Notes under the pieces: model-generated
The model's input: only the letters and a program-made list of their open reading frames with translations
Told to the model about the DNA's origin: nothing
Databases searched by the model: none
Shown here: piece by piece, positions 1-11,824 of the stretch
Numbering within the stretch: the first letter of the stretch is position 1
Layout of the letters: every line of letters begins with the position of its first letter
Source: Tanypteryx hageni
Lineage: Eukaryota; Arthropoda; Insecta; Odonata; Petaluridae
Direction: 5' to 3'
NCBI GenBank assembly: GCA_028673005.1
Contig: CM054118.1
Coordinates: 9,137,082 to 9,201,081 of the forward strand
DNA: 64,000 nt
Translations under genes and position numbers: made by a program

Positions 1-16
1 TATTAAACTATTTTAG

Positions 17-2952
17 ATTCTGGAATCAAGGATACTGGAAGAATCATCTTCAAGGACGTACTTATCATATCAGTGCCTTGTACGTGGTTGACCTCAAGCG
101 TTTCCGAAGGATAGCTGCAGGAGACAGACTTAGAGGGCAATACCAGGCACTTAGCCAGGATCCAAATTCACTCTCTAATCTAGATCAGGTAAGAGAGAGA
201 GACTATATGTTGATTTTGTTGCAAAGGAAGCCTTTATTATTCATTGTGCCTCTACAATTCATATTGCACTTAAACCATAATCTAAGCCTCTATAATCTGT
301 TGTTTGATATACAAAACTTGGAAAATCATATTTCTGATTTATTACTGCAGTTCATTATGTGAAATCAATTGCCAGAAATTAGTAACCTTGGCCCGGTAAA
401 TTTTTATTGTTGTGCTGAATTCTTTGAAAATGGGATAGACTTTAAAACAATTTATTTGTTGATGCGGTAGATTTTAACTGTGCAGATGTTGTAGAATTTT
501 ATTATTGGACAAGTTTTTGTTCAAGATATTAAAATTTTATTAATTTGTGTGCTGTGTTTTGGTATACAAACAACGAAGTGAAAAAATGGAATTTAAATAA
601 AATGTACAATTAAGCATAATGAAAATTCCAATAAATTTCTTGTAGTTTTGTTAACAACTTGATTCCTCTTTGATATAAAGATCTTGATCCATATCTAGCA
701 GAAAAGTGTACAATATAAGTGGATCACTTTTTGCCTTATATCTTATAGCCATGTCAGAATTCCTTTTTATTAATTCTAGTAACATCTGTTATGATACTGT
801 TTCAGTATGTAATTCCTGCTCACATTTCAAAGTATTGTTTATCTGCAAGTATTTCTTATTTATTAGGACTAAATGTGATTGCTAAGTGTTTTTTATGCAG
901 AAATATTAAGTTAGTCTCATACGAACTTCTTGAATTTAATTGACTATCAAACTGTCTGCTTTTAATCATTTTATTCATAATATGCAACAATATGCTGATT
1001 AATATGATTTAATTAAATTGCCATTTTATTTTGTTTGAAGGATCTTCCCAACAACATGATTCACCAGGTTGCCATAAAATCTTTACCTCAAGAGTGGCTT
1101 TGGTGTGAAACATGGTGTGATGACCAGTCAAAGAAATATGCCAAGACAATTGATTTGGTAAGAAAATGTTTTAAGTTGTTCAGTTTTATGCTCAATACAA
1201 AAGAGTGGATACTGTTTACCGATATACAGTAATACCCCATATTTACGTTATCGGGATGTACATTTTCCCACTATTTACAACATTTTATATGGGTTAGTTA
1301 AGTGTCCAGTTGTCCCGATAAAGTTAAAATGGGATGCCAATTGTCCCGTTTTTCCAAGAAGGCCAATCAATATACAAAGTTACATGAAAAATTAATCCTA
1401 CACATATCATGAAAGTTATAGACAAAGACAAGCTTTTCGATGAACACCATGTTACGAATATCAGTAAAAGCAAAATTGCCGAATGAAACGCCACTTGAAC
1501 TAAAACTGTCGAACGATAGTTTGTGCAAGGTGAATGAATTTCGTTAACAACATTCAAATTTTTGCAGAGATGAATGGTTGATAGCACATACAAAAAACAG
1601 ACTGAAAGCTGTGAGAACGTCTAATTTCTGGTGCAATGCACTTAAAAGGAAGTTAACTTATTGAAAAAATAAAAAATAAATGTTGCATTGGTCTATAAGT
1701 CAAGGAAATGTGACATTTTTTAAAACGTTAAAAAATGGCCACCACAGAGGATAAGAACCATAATGGCCAGCACAATAAGTGTTAAGGACTATCCTACAGT
1801 AATTAAAAACAGGATGTTTCCTCTTTCAGTGTAACAACCCTCTAACTAAGGAGGCTAAACTTACTGCAGCCATGAGGATTGTCAAGGAATGGAAAGACTA
1901 CGATGAAGAAATCAAATATATGCAGGAGTCCATAGGTGCAGAAGAACACGAAGGTGAAGATTTGAATAGGCATGGTGAGTGGCAGCTTAAATTTCTGGTA
2001 TTCTAAATTTTTAATGGCCATAAATAAAAACACATCAACTTAATAGTTATTACTAATGGCCTGAAATACATTTGGAAAAGAAACAACTTAGTTAAATTCC
2101 TAGTTCTTATAAGGATGGATTAAGAACTTTAGAAGGGTGCTTTAATCATAGGGAATAAATATGGATTCATTAGTACGAAGGCTTCCACGGCGTGCTGTTG
2201 ATATGGTGGTGATTTCCGGGATTCTGCCGTGTTGATCCATTTCCTGGACAATATTTCGCCGACGTTCCAGTCGGCTTCTTCAGGTCTGAAGTGTCGGTGC
2301 AGATTTTTGATCGTCTTTATATAGGCAGGTTCCGTCTAATCCGGTGCGTTCTGGTTGGTCGCCGAGTTCGGAGCGCTCTGGTTGGTCACCGAGTCTGGTG
2401 CGTTCGGATTGGCTGATGTTGGGTTGGTCTTATGGAAGACTCTCTTCCAGGTGCTGGACAGCGTGTAGCCGTCCTCTCGGTTAAAATTGTACGGCTGTTT
2501 TGTAATTTCGAATCCTTCCTGGAAGAGAGTCTTCCGTAAGACCAACCCAACATCAGCCAATCCGAACGCACCAGACTCGGCGACCAACCAGAGCGCTCCG
2601 AACTCGGCGACCAACCAGAACGCACCGGATTAGACGGAACCTGCCTATATAAAGACGACCAAAAATCTGCACCGACACTTCGGACCTGAAGAAGCCGACT
2701 GGAACATCGGTGAAATATTGTCCAGGAAATGGATCAACACGGCAGAATCCCGGAAATCACCACCATATCAAATATGGATTCAAATGGGAGTTTTATTTGT
2801 GGTTCTTTTGAGAGAAATTGGAAGCATATTCTTTCTCCTGATTGATTAATTATTGTGTAAGAATTTCAAAATATGTACTATTTTGCATATTTTTACCTCT
2901 TATTTTTTTTTCTTTTTATTTTTCAGAAACAATGGCACACTCGGAATTATGA
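17..2952 (+). CDS. UGGT: UDP-glucose:glycoprotein glucosyltransferase, C-terminal four exons (partial)
   Basis: UGGT is the soluble ER-lumen enzyme that re-glucosylates N-glycans on misfolded glycoproteins so that they re-enter the calnexin/calreticulin cycle. Four exons are visible: 17-188, 1041-1157, 1830-1974 and 2927-2952, with AG acceptors and GT donors (gtaag, gtaag, gtgag). Together they encode about 152 residues of the GT24 glucosyltransferase domain and tail. Diagnostic stretches are [62 protein letters not shown] and a WKDYDEEI near the tail, all near-identical to animal UGGTs. The last exon adds a few residues ending in HSEL, an HDEL/KDEL-type ER-retrieval signal, as expected of this family. 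Junction phases agree (0, 0, 1). The gene continues upstream of the window. Whether it corresponds to UGGT1 or UGGT2 of vertebrates cannot be said. Confidence 0.96.
2157..2782. mobile_element. 600-bp fold-back element, probably Penelope-like, with 13-bp target duplication
   Basis: It lies in the last UGGT intron. Two arms of about 270 bp (2198-2470 and about 2505-2771) are near-perfect inverted copies around a short centre. The 13-bp direct repeat AAATATGGATTCA lies at 2157-2169 and 2770-2782 and looks like a target-site duplication. Each arm carries an outward-facing TATATAAA and a hammerhead-like core: CTGAAGA, a GCCGAC/GTCGGC stem, then GAAA (2254-2283 on minus; 2686-2715 on plus with a weaker stem). 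Hammerhead motifs and inverted pLTRs are known in Penelope-like elements, so I infer that origin. No protein domain is present. Confidence 0.6.
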
Positions 2953-2998
2953 TGACATTTTTGCCATCACAAGAAGTGATTATTTTATAAATAATGTG

Positions 2999-3004
2999 AA
3001 TAAA
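2999..3004 (+). promoter_or_regulatory. UGGT polyadenylation signal
   Basis: Canonical AATAAA 47 bases after the UGGT stop codon, followed by T/AT-rich sequence. The 3'UTR would therefore be very short. A second weaker A-rich run follows near 3040. Confidence 0.6.
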
Positions 3005-5101
3005 AGTGAAGAATGAGTGAGTGAATGTCTTGATTGAGTAAATAATAATAATTAATTATTATAAAAAACTGCTGTTTTTATTTGCATATATGGCCCGATT
3101 CCACCTTATTATACTCTTTTTTATTAACTTCATCTGAGATATATTCAAATCCAAATTAATGAATTTGATTCAAAAGTTGTACATGATAAAAAATATTAGG
3201 ACGTCTCTCTATAAAAAATATTTAAACTGTTTTCATGTTTTGGTATTTTAATTATATTTTGAAATTTAAGAACAGATCGACTGCGCACCTAGTGACACCA
3301 AGCTGCAGGAAAATGTAATACTTGTGAAAACAAACAATGCCATATTGAGTTTGATTGGAAGATCATAATTGTTGAAATTGGCTTCGTAGAAATCTCATAC
3401 ATGAAAAGAAAAACAATCCATAAAACGGAGTAAGAAATGCTAGTGAGATTAATGAAGCAAAAAGAATGCTATGAGAAAAGAAAGGGAAACATCAGAGCAG
3501 AGAAAGAATAGACTGGAATGGATATAAAAAACAAGGTAATGACAGGAAGAGAAAATGAAAATAAAAAAGCATCTAGAATGATTAGAAAAGTTCAAAGTAA
3601 GTTATGAATTTTGTGTTAATAAAGAAACAAAAGAACAACAAGAAGCACCTTCATTAAGCTGAGGAAAAATCAATCACGACATTTGGCAAATGAAACTGAA
3701 GGGGCGCAAGGTAAATATCTAAATAAGTTAAGTTTAAATCAATCTCTACATCTTAACAATTAAATTTTTACTAACAAATATAGTAGTTTTATGACTGACA
3801 TTCACAAATTCTCAGATCAAATTTGCTGTGTTTGCAAGAAACAGTGTTATCAATTCCTGTGTAGCTACTTCTCATTATCGGTTTTAAGGAACAATAACAG
3901 AGTTGATTTGCCTAATGTATTGTCACTTGAGCTTATAGAACTTTTGTAATGGAACTGGTGTAAAACATTTTACCAAATTAATCCAAAAGAATGCTCTTTA
4001 AGAGTTTACTGGAACAATATGGATCCTGGAATTATGCCAGATGAATTATTAAGTTTGTCAGCTGTAGAAAAATGCTTGATTTCTTGTGTAATTCTTTTTA
4101 TACAAATTATAAAATACGATGGCAGATTTGGGCAATAATATGTTGATTAAACAAGAATTTTTCAGACTAAATATAATGTAGTGAATAATTTAATCAATGT
4201 ATTATGCCATCTTTTTTAAAGAGGTTCATTCATTATATCTAATGAAAATTTTCCTTAAGATCCAGGTATTTTCTTGGACCCAAAAATTTATTTTATACTT
4301 TTCAGTGCGGTTTATAAAAAAGAGTATAAATTATAAAAGTTTTTTATATATTTTTATTCATTACACAAAAAGGGTCTACTTATTTATGACATTACTGGAA
4401 TAATACCTCTCATTTATTTCTTTACACACCTATAAATATTTGGAAGCCTTCTAAAAGTGAAATGTTGAGGTCACCTTATGGCCAGAACATAATAAGTTAA
4501 TTGGTGAATAAGCTAACTCTAATAGCCATTAAACAGTTGGGAAAACCAGGTACACATTAGTTACCCACTGATAAATCATTCTTTTAACCTTAGAAGTACG
4601 AAAGGGAGACCTCCAAGGCCCACAACTTTCTTTTCTATTTCTCTGTAGAAAAACTTGTGAAAACTTTGACAAATTGTGCACAGACTCATTATAAAGAAGT
4701 ATGCGTAGTTTTCAATGGATTTTATACATTTTTCTCCTTTGTACAATCAGTTTCATCAATGACTGTGTACTAGGACACATGGGTGGCCTAAATGAAGGGG
4801 CACATACTGGTCAATTAACACCTTAGCGTTCCGATGATGCAATATCTGTCATCGGAAAATTTATGCAAATGCCTGATCATGCATATTAAAGGAAGGCGCA
4901 AAATATTCCAGAAGAGGTAGTTTTTGTCTCAGACATTGCTTGATACTTCAAGGCATCATGTGGTTGTTCCAGACTGGTAGCACATGCAGAGGAATTTTAT
5001 GAAGATGAGCTTGATGTTTACATTGCCAAGAGTGATAGTGATTAGGTACATGCAAACGGGAATAGTGAACCTGGCAATGCATATGACCGAGGTTCCATAA
5101 A
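3005..5101. other. Gene-free intergenic DNA downstream of UGGT
   Basis: AT-rich sequence with no long reading frame resembling a known family. A purine-rich stretch (about 3440-3720) is A-rich low complexity. Nothing else is supported. Confidence 0.5.
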
Positions 5102-5172
5102 AAATATTTTCAGTTTTTTACTCTTTTTTCTCCAATACTATGTATGGAGAAACTAAAAAACTGAAAATATTT
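5102..5172. repeat. Perfect 19-bp inverted repeat (long hairpin)
   Basis: Arms 5102-5120 and 5154-5172 are exact reverse complements. An inner partial palindrome (CTCCAATAC / GTATGGAG) extends the hairpin potential. Its origin is unknown; it could be a small fold-back remnant. Confidence 0.6.
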
Positions 5173-5559
5173 GTATATCAAATGTTAGATATGTTGGCTA
5201 TGTTGAGTTCAGTTTGGTAGGTGTTTTCAATTATGACCCTGGATTGCAAAAGTGTTATTTTAGCCATCTTTCAGTATTGGCTTTTCCAGCCTCTTTGTGG
5301 GGCATTCTATATTCCTCCCTACCCTTTGCCTGTGCTATGCCTACTTATGGCAGTAACAGTCAAATAAAACGAACTGTTAAGTAATTGCTACTTTTTCTTC
5401 CGAACCACTGGAAGATCGAATATTTGTATGGCCTTCCCTCAGTTGAACATTCACTATGAGTAATAAATCATTGAATGAACTCTTGGAGATTCTACAGAGC
5501 TAAAGAAATTCAGATTGAGATTTGAGTTTTTTTAAATAATAAACAAAATTTTCCTTTTG

Positions 5560-5720
5560 TTAGCCTTTCACTAAGGATCTGCCAACAGATACTGAGGTTG
5601 CGGGTTTGAATCCCCCCAAGGACATGGATGTTTGTGTTCGTCATTGGGTTATATGTAAGAGTGGACTAGATGGTCTGAATAGCGCCCACAAAATAAAAGT
5701 TGGATTATTATTATTATGGA
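5560..5720 (+). mobile_element. tRNA-derived SINE-like unit
   Basis: A degenerate pol III A box (TAGCCTTTCACTAAGG near 5562) is followed about 40 bases later by a good B box, GGTTTGAATCC (5603-5613). The unit runs into a tRNA-unrelated body and ends in a short ATT repeat tail (5700-5717). This arrangement is typical of tRNA-type SINEs. No target duplication could be fixed. Confidence 0.45.
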
Positions 5721-5724
5721 ATGA

Positions 5725-6766
5725 ATCCACCACATTCGTCTTCTACGTTTTAGCAACAGAACAGTTAAAGAAACTTCAATAAAATCCATCACTTTGGAAT
5801 AAACTGAATGAACACTGAGAATAGTGGTCGCTTAATGAACGCTAACTTATAGTAAGATGTGATGTCATTCTGCCCGTCAGCTGAGACGGAAAAAAATTGC
5901 TTGTATGTCAGGTTGTTTGAAACATTTCAGATCTGAACTCAGATGTGAAAATCACATAAATGAAAACATTTAATTGTTATTGCCATAATGCAGAGTAACA
6001 GTCAAATTCATGACAGGAGTGATACCATGTAGGTATATAAATATTATGATGTTTCAAAAAAGCTTAGTGGCCGTAATGTATGGTGCCTTCACCCAAATGT
6101 ATTTTTAAAATTCATAATAAATTCATGTATACAGAAAATGATAAAAAACAATTCTGCTGCAATAAATTTAATAGTTACTTACTGTAATGCATAGTACAGT
6201 GGAATCCTTACTTGAGGTTTGCCTGGGGGACAAGATTTTTGTAACTTAAATCGAGGAATACCTTAAATGGAGGTAGGGTTGCCAGATTTCTTAAATCACA
6301 AATCAGGACATTTATATGAAATCAAATTCAAGACAAAATTATATCTACACCATTTGGTTTTGATATAGTTACAGATAGTCACTTGGAGCACCAAAAATAA
6401 GGATACACTTAAAGCACCCCTTTATTTTTGCAATTTTCCTTCCAGAATGTCATATGCATTGCAAGATTTTTGGTGTTATGCCACCTTAACTTCAATTGTA
6501 CAGTGCTACATGATAGCCCCAACATAACTGGACAGAATAAATATTTCTTTTTAGACAAACGAATGTTTTCTTTGACTGGGTTACAAATCATTCATAACAT
6601 AACTTGATTGGTTAAAGACACAAATTAATAATAAATAGTACCAGCAGTGCAAAGCTGGTAGGACTGAAAACTGTTTGACTGAGAAAGATGGGACTTGTTT
6701 TCCATTTTAGAGTCCCATACCCTGACTTGTTTGTTATTTATGTGATCAATATTCAATAACAAAGTA
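5725..6766. other. Gene-free intergenic DNA
   Basis: No coding similarity seen. A lone TACAGTGGAATCC sequence near 6195 resembles one end of a pogo/Tigger element, but no partner end was found. Confidence 0.4.
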
Positions 6767-7765
6767 CTGTATTTTTCAGTCTTTAAGATGCACTGGGCTA
6801 TAAGACACCCCAGTTTTTTAGAAGATTTTCAGGAAAGTATTTTGGTTCACCAAGGCCTTTAGGAAGGGGCATGTCGTGTATCATTTCCAGCCGTGATTAA
6901 GGCTATACCTGACAACATTTGCGAAAAATATGGTGTGGTAACAGCTAAATATAACATTTTAGATAAACTTGATTCGTAAATTAAATAGGGATGATCTAAA
7001 ATATAAATAATTGCTTCAAGACTTGTATAGCTAAATGTGTCCTGTGTTAACTCGACAATCATATAATTAAAGCTGTCTGAGTGCACCGCACACGTCGCAC
7101 GTATAGATACCCTTTACCGATAGTACTTACTTAAACTTAAGTTCAAGATGGTATTTTAATTTAATGTGATAAACAATAAATGGAATACATATGCAATAAT
7201 GATACGTATGCTCAACTAGTCCTTTTTCTTCTGCAACTCCTTTTGTCTCTTACATAATGATTTTGTTCGATACAGCAATATCAAACTTCCTCTGTTCTAC
7301 TATCCATCACTTCCTCTGTTCTACTATCCATCACTTCCTCCTCTAGTTGTGTCCGTTTAAGATCAACCTTATGAAGACTATGTTTCTCTGATCCCGTCAG
7401 CTTCAGTTTTTCGTCATTTTCTCCATTCACATATAATTTTTTCTGTGGGAGGTGGACCAAAATGATGCACTGCTGCTTGGTTTCCATGCGTTTTTGCATA
7501 TTGAGTCACCTGAAGCTTATAGGCATATATTTTCATATAGGCATATATTTTCATTCTTATATCCATTGCAATCTCAATATAAGTAACGTTATTTATCCTA
7601 GTTATGTATAAAATATTTATAACATCTACATGAATTCTACTGTTCGGTGGGATTAATTGTGCTATTCAACAGGTTCATTAGGAACTAAAACATCACAAGC
7701 GCACCGAAATTTTAATTCCTGAGCAGTCATGTATTAAAGCACAATAATGAAAATTTTAAATCTTG
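6767..7765 (-). mobile_element. Truncated pogo/Tigger-type non-autonomous element (same family as 57542-58661)
   Basis: The left end (TA, then CTGTATTTTTCAGTCTTTAAGATGCAC) and the interior match, in inverted orientation, the element at 57.5-58.7 kb. Shared stretches include the GGTATCTATACGTGCGACG region and the segment around TAAAACATCACAA. The distal terminal repeat is missing where Penelope-like sequence begins. Inside, a 24-bp unit is tandemly duplicated (7286-7309 and 7310-7333). No intact transposase is present. Confidence 0.6.
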
Positions 7766-8445
7766 TCTTTAGTACGGCATAGAAGGTTTTCTAGGTTTGA
7801 TCTATTGTAAATTTGAAATGATTTGAAACCACAATGGCAAAGACTCATTTCTTGAAAATATATCACTTAAAATTAATAAATTAATTCCCAAAAATAAAAT
7901 TAGAGCCACATTTTACAATAGATCAAATTCAAAAAACCTTCTATACAGTACTAAAGACAAGATTAAAATTTTTGAAAAAGTGGAATTTATAAATTACATT
8001 GTAGAGATTGTTCAGCGATTTATGTAGGAAAAACAGGAAAATTAAAAAATTCAAAGAATGAATTAAAGAACATTCTAGTTTCATAAATAGTAACACAACC
8101 TCTCTCATCACCAAGCTTCTAATAGAACATGGACACAACAGCGACTTTACTCCTAAAATTCTACATTATGAAAGAGGGACGCAGGCTTGATATTGTGGAA
8201 CAATTGGAAATTATACAATGTGTGGCCTCAAAAAACTGTGAAGTTGTAAATGATATTTTGTATCCTTTTCATTCCCCACTTCTCAATCTCCCATTAATCT
8301 AATTATTCCTTCCAATTATCCCCATTGTCTTCTTATTATCCAACTTACTGGACTTCACTTAGCTCAACCGGCTTTGAGTTCACTTCACCTGATGTTGCAT
8401 TGCAATGAAACCTAGGTCGTATATAATAAAAGTTTATGTGAAAAA
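7763..8445 (+). mobile_element. Penelope-like retroelement fragment with GIY-YIG endonuclease remnant
   Basis: From about 7979 the plus strand encodes GIYKLHCRDCSAIYVGKTG, the GIY...YVG signature of the endonuclease that Penelope-like elements carry after their reverse transcriptase. Downstream, after frameshifts, come GRRLDIVEQLEI and a SPLL-type tail (about 8170-8300), again typical of the family. A hammerhead-like core, CTGATG - short stem - GAAAC, is at 8389-8411. Segments 7763-7813 and 7911-7970 are inverted copies of each other, as is common for these elements. The reverse transcriptase is absent and the frame is broken, so this is a dead 5'-truncated copy. Confidence 0.7.
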
Positions 8446-9700
8446 ACAAGTCTCTTTATTTCTACAAGAATAGTATAAGCAGTTTTCTCATTCTTCCATT
8501 TAACTCCATAGTGTGTTACTGACAGACTTGGGATTTTGCATGTGTATTTCTGGCTAATCAACCTCTTGGATTATTATAGTGACTTGGAATTTTATTATTG
8601 TAGAGAATGTGACAACAAATATTCCATGAAGTTTTTTAAAATGCTTTACATTAAAACTTGAAATGTTTTATTTGTTTTTGTAAACTTGCTTTGAAGTATG
8701 TAAATAATTTTATCTACAGACTAATTGGTGGTATACTTATCTTTGATGTCATTTAAGAGACCTGTTATGGCTATAGAAAACAGCCAATAATGCCAGTTTT
8801 CTTATTGTTGACAAATAATGCTCCGCTGTATAATCATACTATATGTAAAAATAATTTAGTGTCTGAGGCGGTCCAGTCAAGTATGTAAATATGCACTTTT
8901 ATAACTGAAAAACTACATAGAGACAAGTGGAATGTGTCATTTTAATCACAATAAACAGTACAGGGTGGTAAGTTGGTTTTTAAACCGATTCATTCCACCA
9001 ATTAATTTTTTAAAAATATTTTGTTTTCATTTTCCCCATTCAAAAACCTGTAAATGAGTGTAGACTATTTTTCATTTGTACATTAAAATTACTAAAAATC
9101 ATCATACCAAGTCAGGACTTTAACTCAAGGATGAAGAAAATTATGAAATTTCATTTTCCTATGGTGAAATTACAAACATGGATAAAATTTTTTCAAAATG
9201 GCGCTTTAAACTACAAAATCTCTAGTTTTTTTAATGAAAAAGTTTTCCTTTCCATAACTACCGATATTGTTGCCAAACTCAATATCTTAACCCTTGAACA
9301 GCAATGTTGTTTGTTTCTTTGCTGTGCTGCTGGTGCTATAAGCTAAGACAATATGCTTCCCACTGCTGAATACTTTTTTCAAGCTTCCCACTTTTAACTA
9401 AAAGATTTGTATTTACTTTATTGTCAATTTTAAGAAAAAATAATTGCAGAATCATTGTTAATTTTACTGATTAGTTAATAATTATTTATTTAAAAATTAA
9501 AATATTGATTGTTTAATTGATAATAAACTAATATTTTTGTCCTCAATATATTTGTAATATTATTTTACTTGTCGATAAAATAAATAGAAATCTCATCAAA
9601 GAATTTCCTGTCAACCAAAGTGCCTTTTAAGTCAAAATATGAGCAAAAAGGTAGAGAAAGAATCACAAGGGGGTAACAAAGGGTACAGTGAGTTTTCAAA
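8446..9700. other. Gene-free intergenic DNA
   Basis: AT-rich, no recognisable gene. A lone TACAGGGTGGTAAGTTGG near 8959 looks like a mariner-type end without its partner. Confidence 0.4.
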
Positions 9701-9971
9701 GTAGCAGTTTATTTGGAAGCAAACCCTATCCATAGCTTCATTAAGTTATGGGAGAGTCTGCAAGATGCCTCAACTGCTTCAGGATTCAAAACATGAGAAT
9801 TTGTGCAGAAAGCTATGTTGCAATCTGGTATCTACTGTGAGTGCTGAATGCTCATTCAGCACAAGGAATAGATTCATTACAAAGTTAAGACATAGAATGG
9901 GAAAGGAAACTCTGCAGGACTACATGAAAATTTCCATTGAGAAACCCAATGAGTTGCCAATTGCATTAATA

Positions 9972-11230
9972 CGAGGCACATCCAGAAAGTAAGTACCGAT
10001 TGGCTGTAAATGAAAAAAAATTATTTTAAAAATATTTCTTTATTGTCACAAGTTTACACATACTTTAAGCTACTTCTCAACATAATTGCCCCCTGAATTG
10101 AGACATTTGTCGTATCGGGGCACAAGTTTTTGTATCCCCTCATCGAAGAAGTCTGTCACCAACATTTTGACCCAATCCTGCATGGCTGTCTTCACCTTAT
10201 CATCGCTGTTGAATCGCTCTGCCGCTAAAAATCTCTTCAAGTGAAGAAAAAGATTGAAGTCACTGGGTGCAAGGTTGGGGCTGTAGGGTGGGTGTTCAAA
10301 GACTACCCATTGGAATTGTTCAAGCAGTTGGCATGTTCGAGCAGCAGTCTACGGTCGTGCGTTGTCGTGAACCAAAACAACTCCAGAGCTGAGTAGACCT
10401 CGTCTTTTGTTTTGAATTGCCCGCCGTAACTTCTTTAGAGTCTCACAGTAAACATCTGCATTTATTGTCGTTCCCTGAGGCATGAAATCAATGAGCAAAA
10501 CACCACTTCCGTCCCAAAACACAGTACACATGATCTTCCTGGCAGATAGCATCTGCTTGACTTTCTTTGCCTTTGGAGATCCACTATGCCGCCATTGCAT
10601 TGACTGCTGCTTACTCTCTGGTGTCACATGGGCAATCCAAGTTTCATCTCCTGTCACAATGTGGTCCAAAAACGCATCACCTTCATTGTGTTACCATTCC
10701 AATTTGCGATACTACAAGTGTTCCGTGATGGTTTCTTGCAGTAAAGAATGAGAAATTTGCAGGAAATGTTTAGTCAACTCCGAAATGGTGAATCTTCTGT
10801 TCGCTCAAATTTTCTCATTCACCTGGTCAAGCAGATCGGCAGTGAAGTGACTAACGACGGGCGGCCACCTCGATCTTCATCGTGCACATTCCTCCTCCCT
10901 TCATTGAACAGCCTACACCATCTTCTCACCATTCCCTCACTCATCACATTTTCTCCATAAACTTCACAAACTTGCCGATAAACTTCAGCTGGGCGAACGT
11001 TTTTGGCATTCAAAAATTTGATCACCGACCGTATCTCATAACTGGTGGGATTTTCGATTGTTTGACTCATTTTAAGACAAGATGGCGAACTTATAAACAA
11101 AGAACGAGAACTGACAGGGCATTTCGTTTCCTTCTTGACTCATGAGACATCACTGCACTGGTGTACCACCACTCTTGTCACTTGCGCGGCTGGTATGCGC
11201 GATCGGTACTTACTTTCTGGACACACCTTG
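9972..11230 (-). mobile_element. Full-length mariner element (1259 bp)
   Basis: Imperfect terminal inverted repeats share CCAGAAAGTAAGTACCGAT. The ends are CGAGGCACATCC on the left and CAAGGTGTGTCC (read inward) on the right, flanked by TA at 9970-9971 and 11231-11232. Length and TA target agree with mariner. It sits within the 3' end of a hAT transposase. Confidence 0.85.
10070..11070 (-). pseudogene. mariner transposase (DD34D), inactivated
   Basis: The start is the ATG at 11068-11070 and the stop is at 10070-10072, giving about 334 codons, close to the usual 345. The N-terminal helix-turn-helix region reads SYEIRSVIKFLNAKNV and MVRRWCRLFNEGR. Catalytic motifs are VTGDETW (first Asp), VHDNARP (second Asp) and LAPSDFNLF (third Asp, DD34D spacing). 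The frame is broken near 10838 and by at least three nonsense changes, one directly after NARP where His is normal. It cannot encode a working enzyme. Confidence 0.85.
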
Positions 11231-11313
11231 TAGATGAAGTTATTGACACATACGCTAAGAATAAACAAAGGCGACTCAGGCTAATTTAAAGTGTTTACTT
11301 ATGCAATCATATA

Positions 11314-11824
11314 CAGTAGAGTCTCCATCATCCAAGCCCCACTTATCTGAGCTTTAGTGTTAACCAAGGCAGCCTCTTCTACATACATTGTTGCTTTTAG
11401 CTTGCGGTCAAGGTCACAGGTTATTTACCCCACGTAAATCATGACTCCTCATTACTTCAGTTTTCAGTTGACACGTAGTGTAAGATTCACAAAGCAAGCA
11501 GCTGCATTCAGCCACAACAATGTATGTAACCTTGGCATGGTCCTCTCAACAGAGGTTCGGATCGTCGAGTCAGTTGTCGAAAGGTAGCATAACATGGCGG
11601 CCAAAAAGTGATTAAATAAAGTTAGACAGAAATCATTAAAAGACTTTCATTTAAGTAATATCAATAAATTGTTCTTTTAATTTAGTTACGTATGTATAAA
11701 ATAAATTTTCTGAACATACATAGGCCTATTTTTAATACCTAAAAATGAAACTTCCATTTTATCCAAGTTTATCATTATCCGAGGTTAGCTTGGTCCACTT
11801 TACCTAGGATTATCAAGACTACTG
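11314..11824. mobile_element. pogo/Tigger-type MITE (511 bp)
   Basis: Ends CAGTAGAGTCTCCATCATCC and, read inward, CAGTAGTCTTGATAATCC, flanked by TA (11312-11313, 11825-11826). No open reading frame. The ends resemble insect Tigger termini (CAGTRRAGTCTCRATTATCC type). Confidence 0.65.

Larger units (their letters stand above)
9765..11289 (+). pseudogene. hAT transposase C-terminal fragment, split by a mariner insertion
   Basis: The plus strand 9765-9971 encodes the hAT dimerisation (hATC) end, with SAECSFSTRNRF and TKLRHRMGKETLQDYMKISI. Coding resumes at 11233 immediately after the mariner element and runs to TAA at 11287-11289. Removing the mariner plus one TA leaves the frame open, so the mariner inserted into a previously continuous hAT coding end. 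The catalytic core and zinc finger of the hAT protein are missing, so it is a relic. Confidence 0.7.

Noticed and set aside
1225..1800. TACAGTAATACCCCATATTT near 1225 as a Tigger-type MITE
   Set aside because: Only one end could be identified; no inverted partner before exon 3 of UGGT.
2336..2625. Open frames in both strands around 2.4-2.6 kb
   Set aside because: They lie in the inverted arms of the fold-back element and mirror each other; not a gene.
4815..5380. Possible piggyBac-type MITE bounded by TTAA
   Set aside because: The left end is plausible (TTAACACCTTAGCG plus a local palindrome), but the right TTAA lacks a matching terminal repeat.
7281..7499. Minus-strand frame with EEVMDSRT repeats as a gene
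   Set aside because: It lies in a truncated non-autonomous element and the peptide repeat is just the tandem 24-bp duplication.
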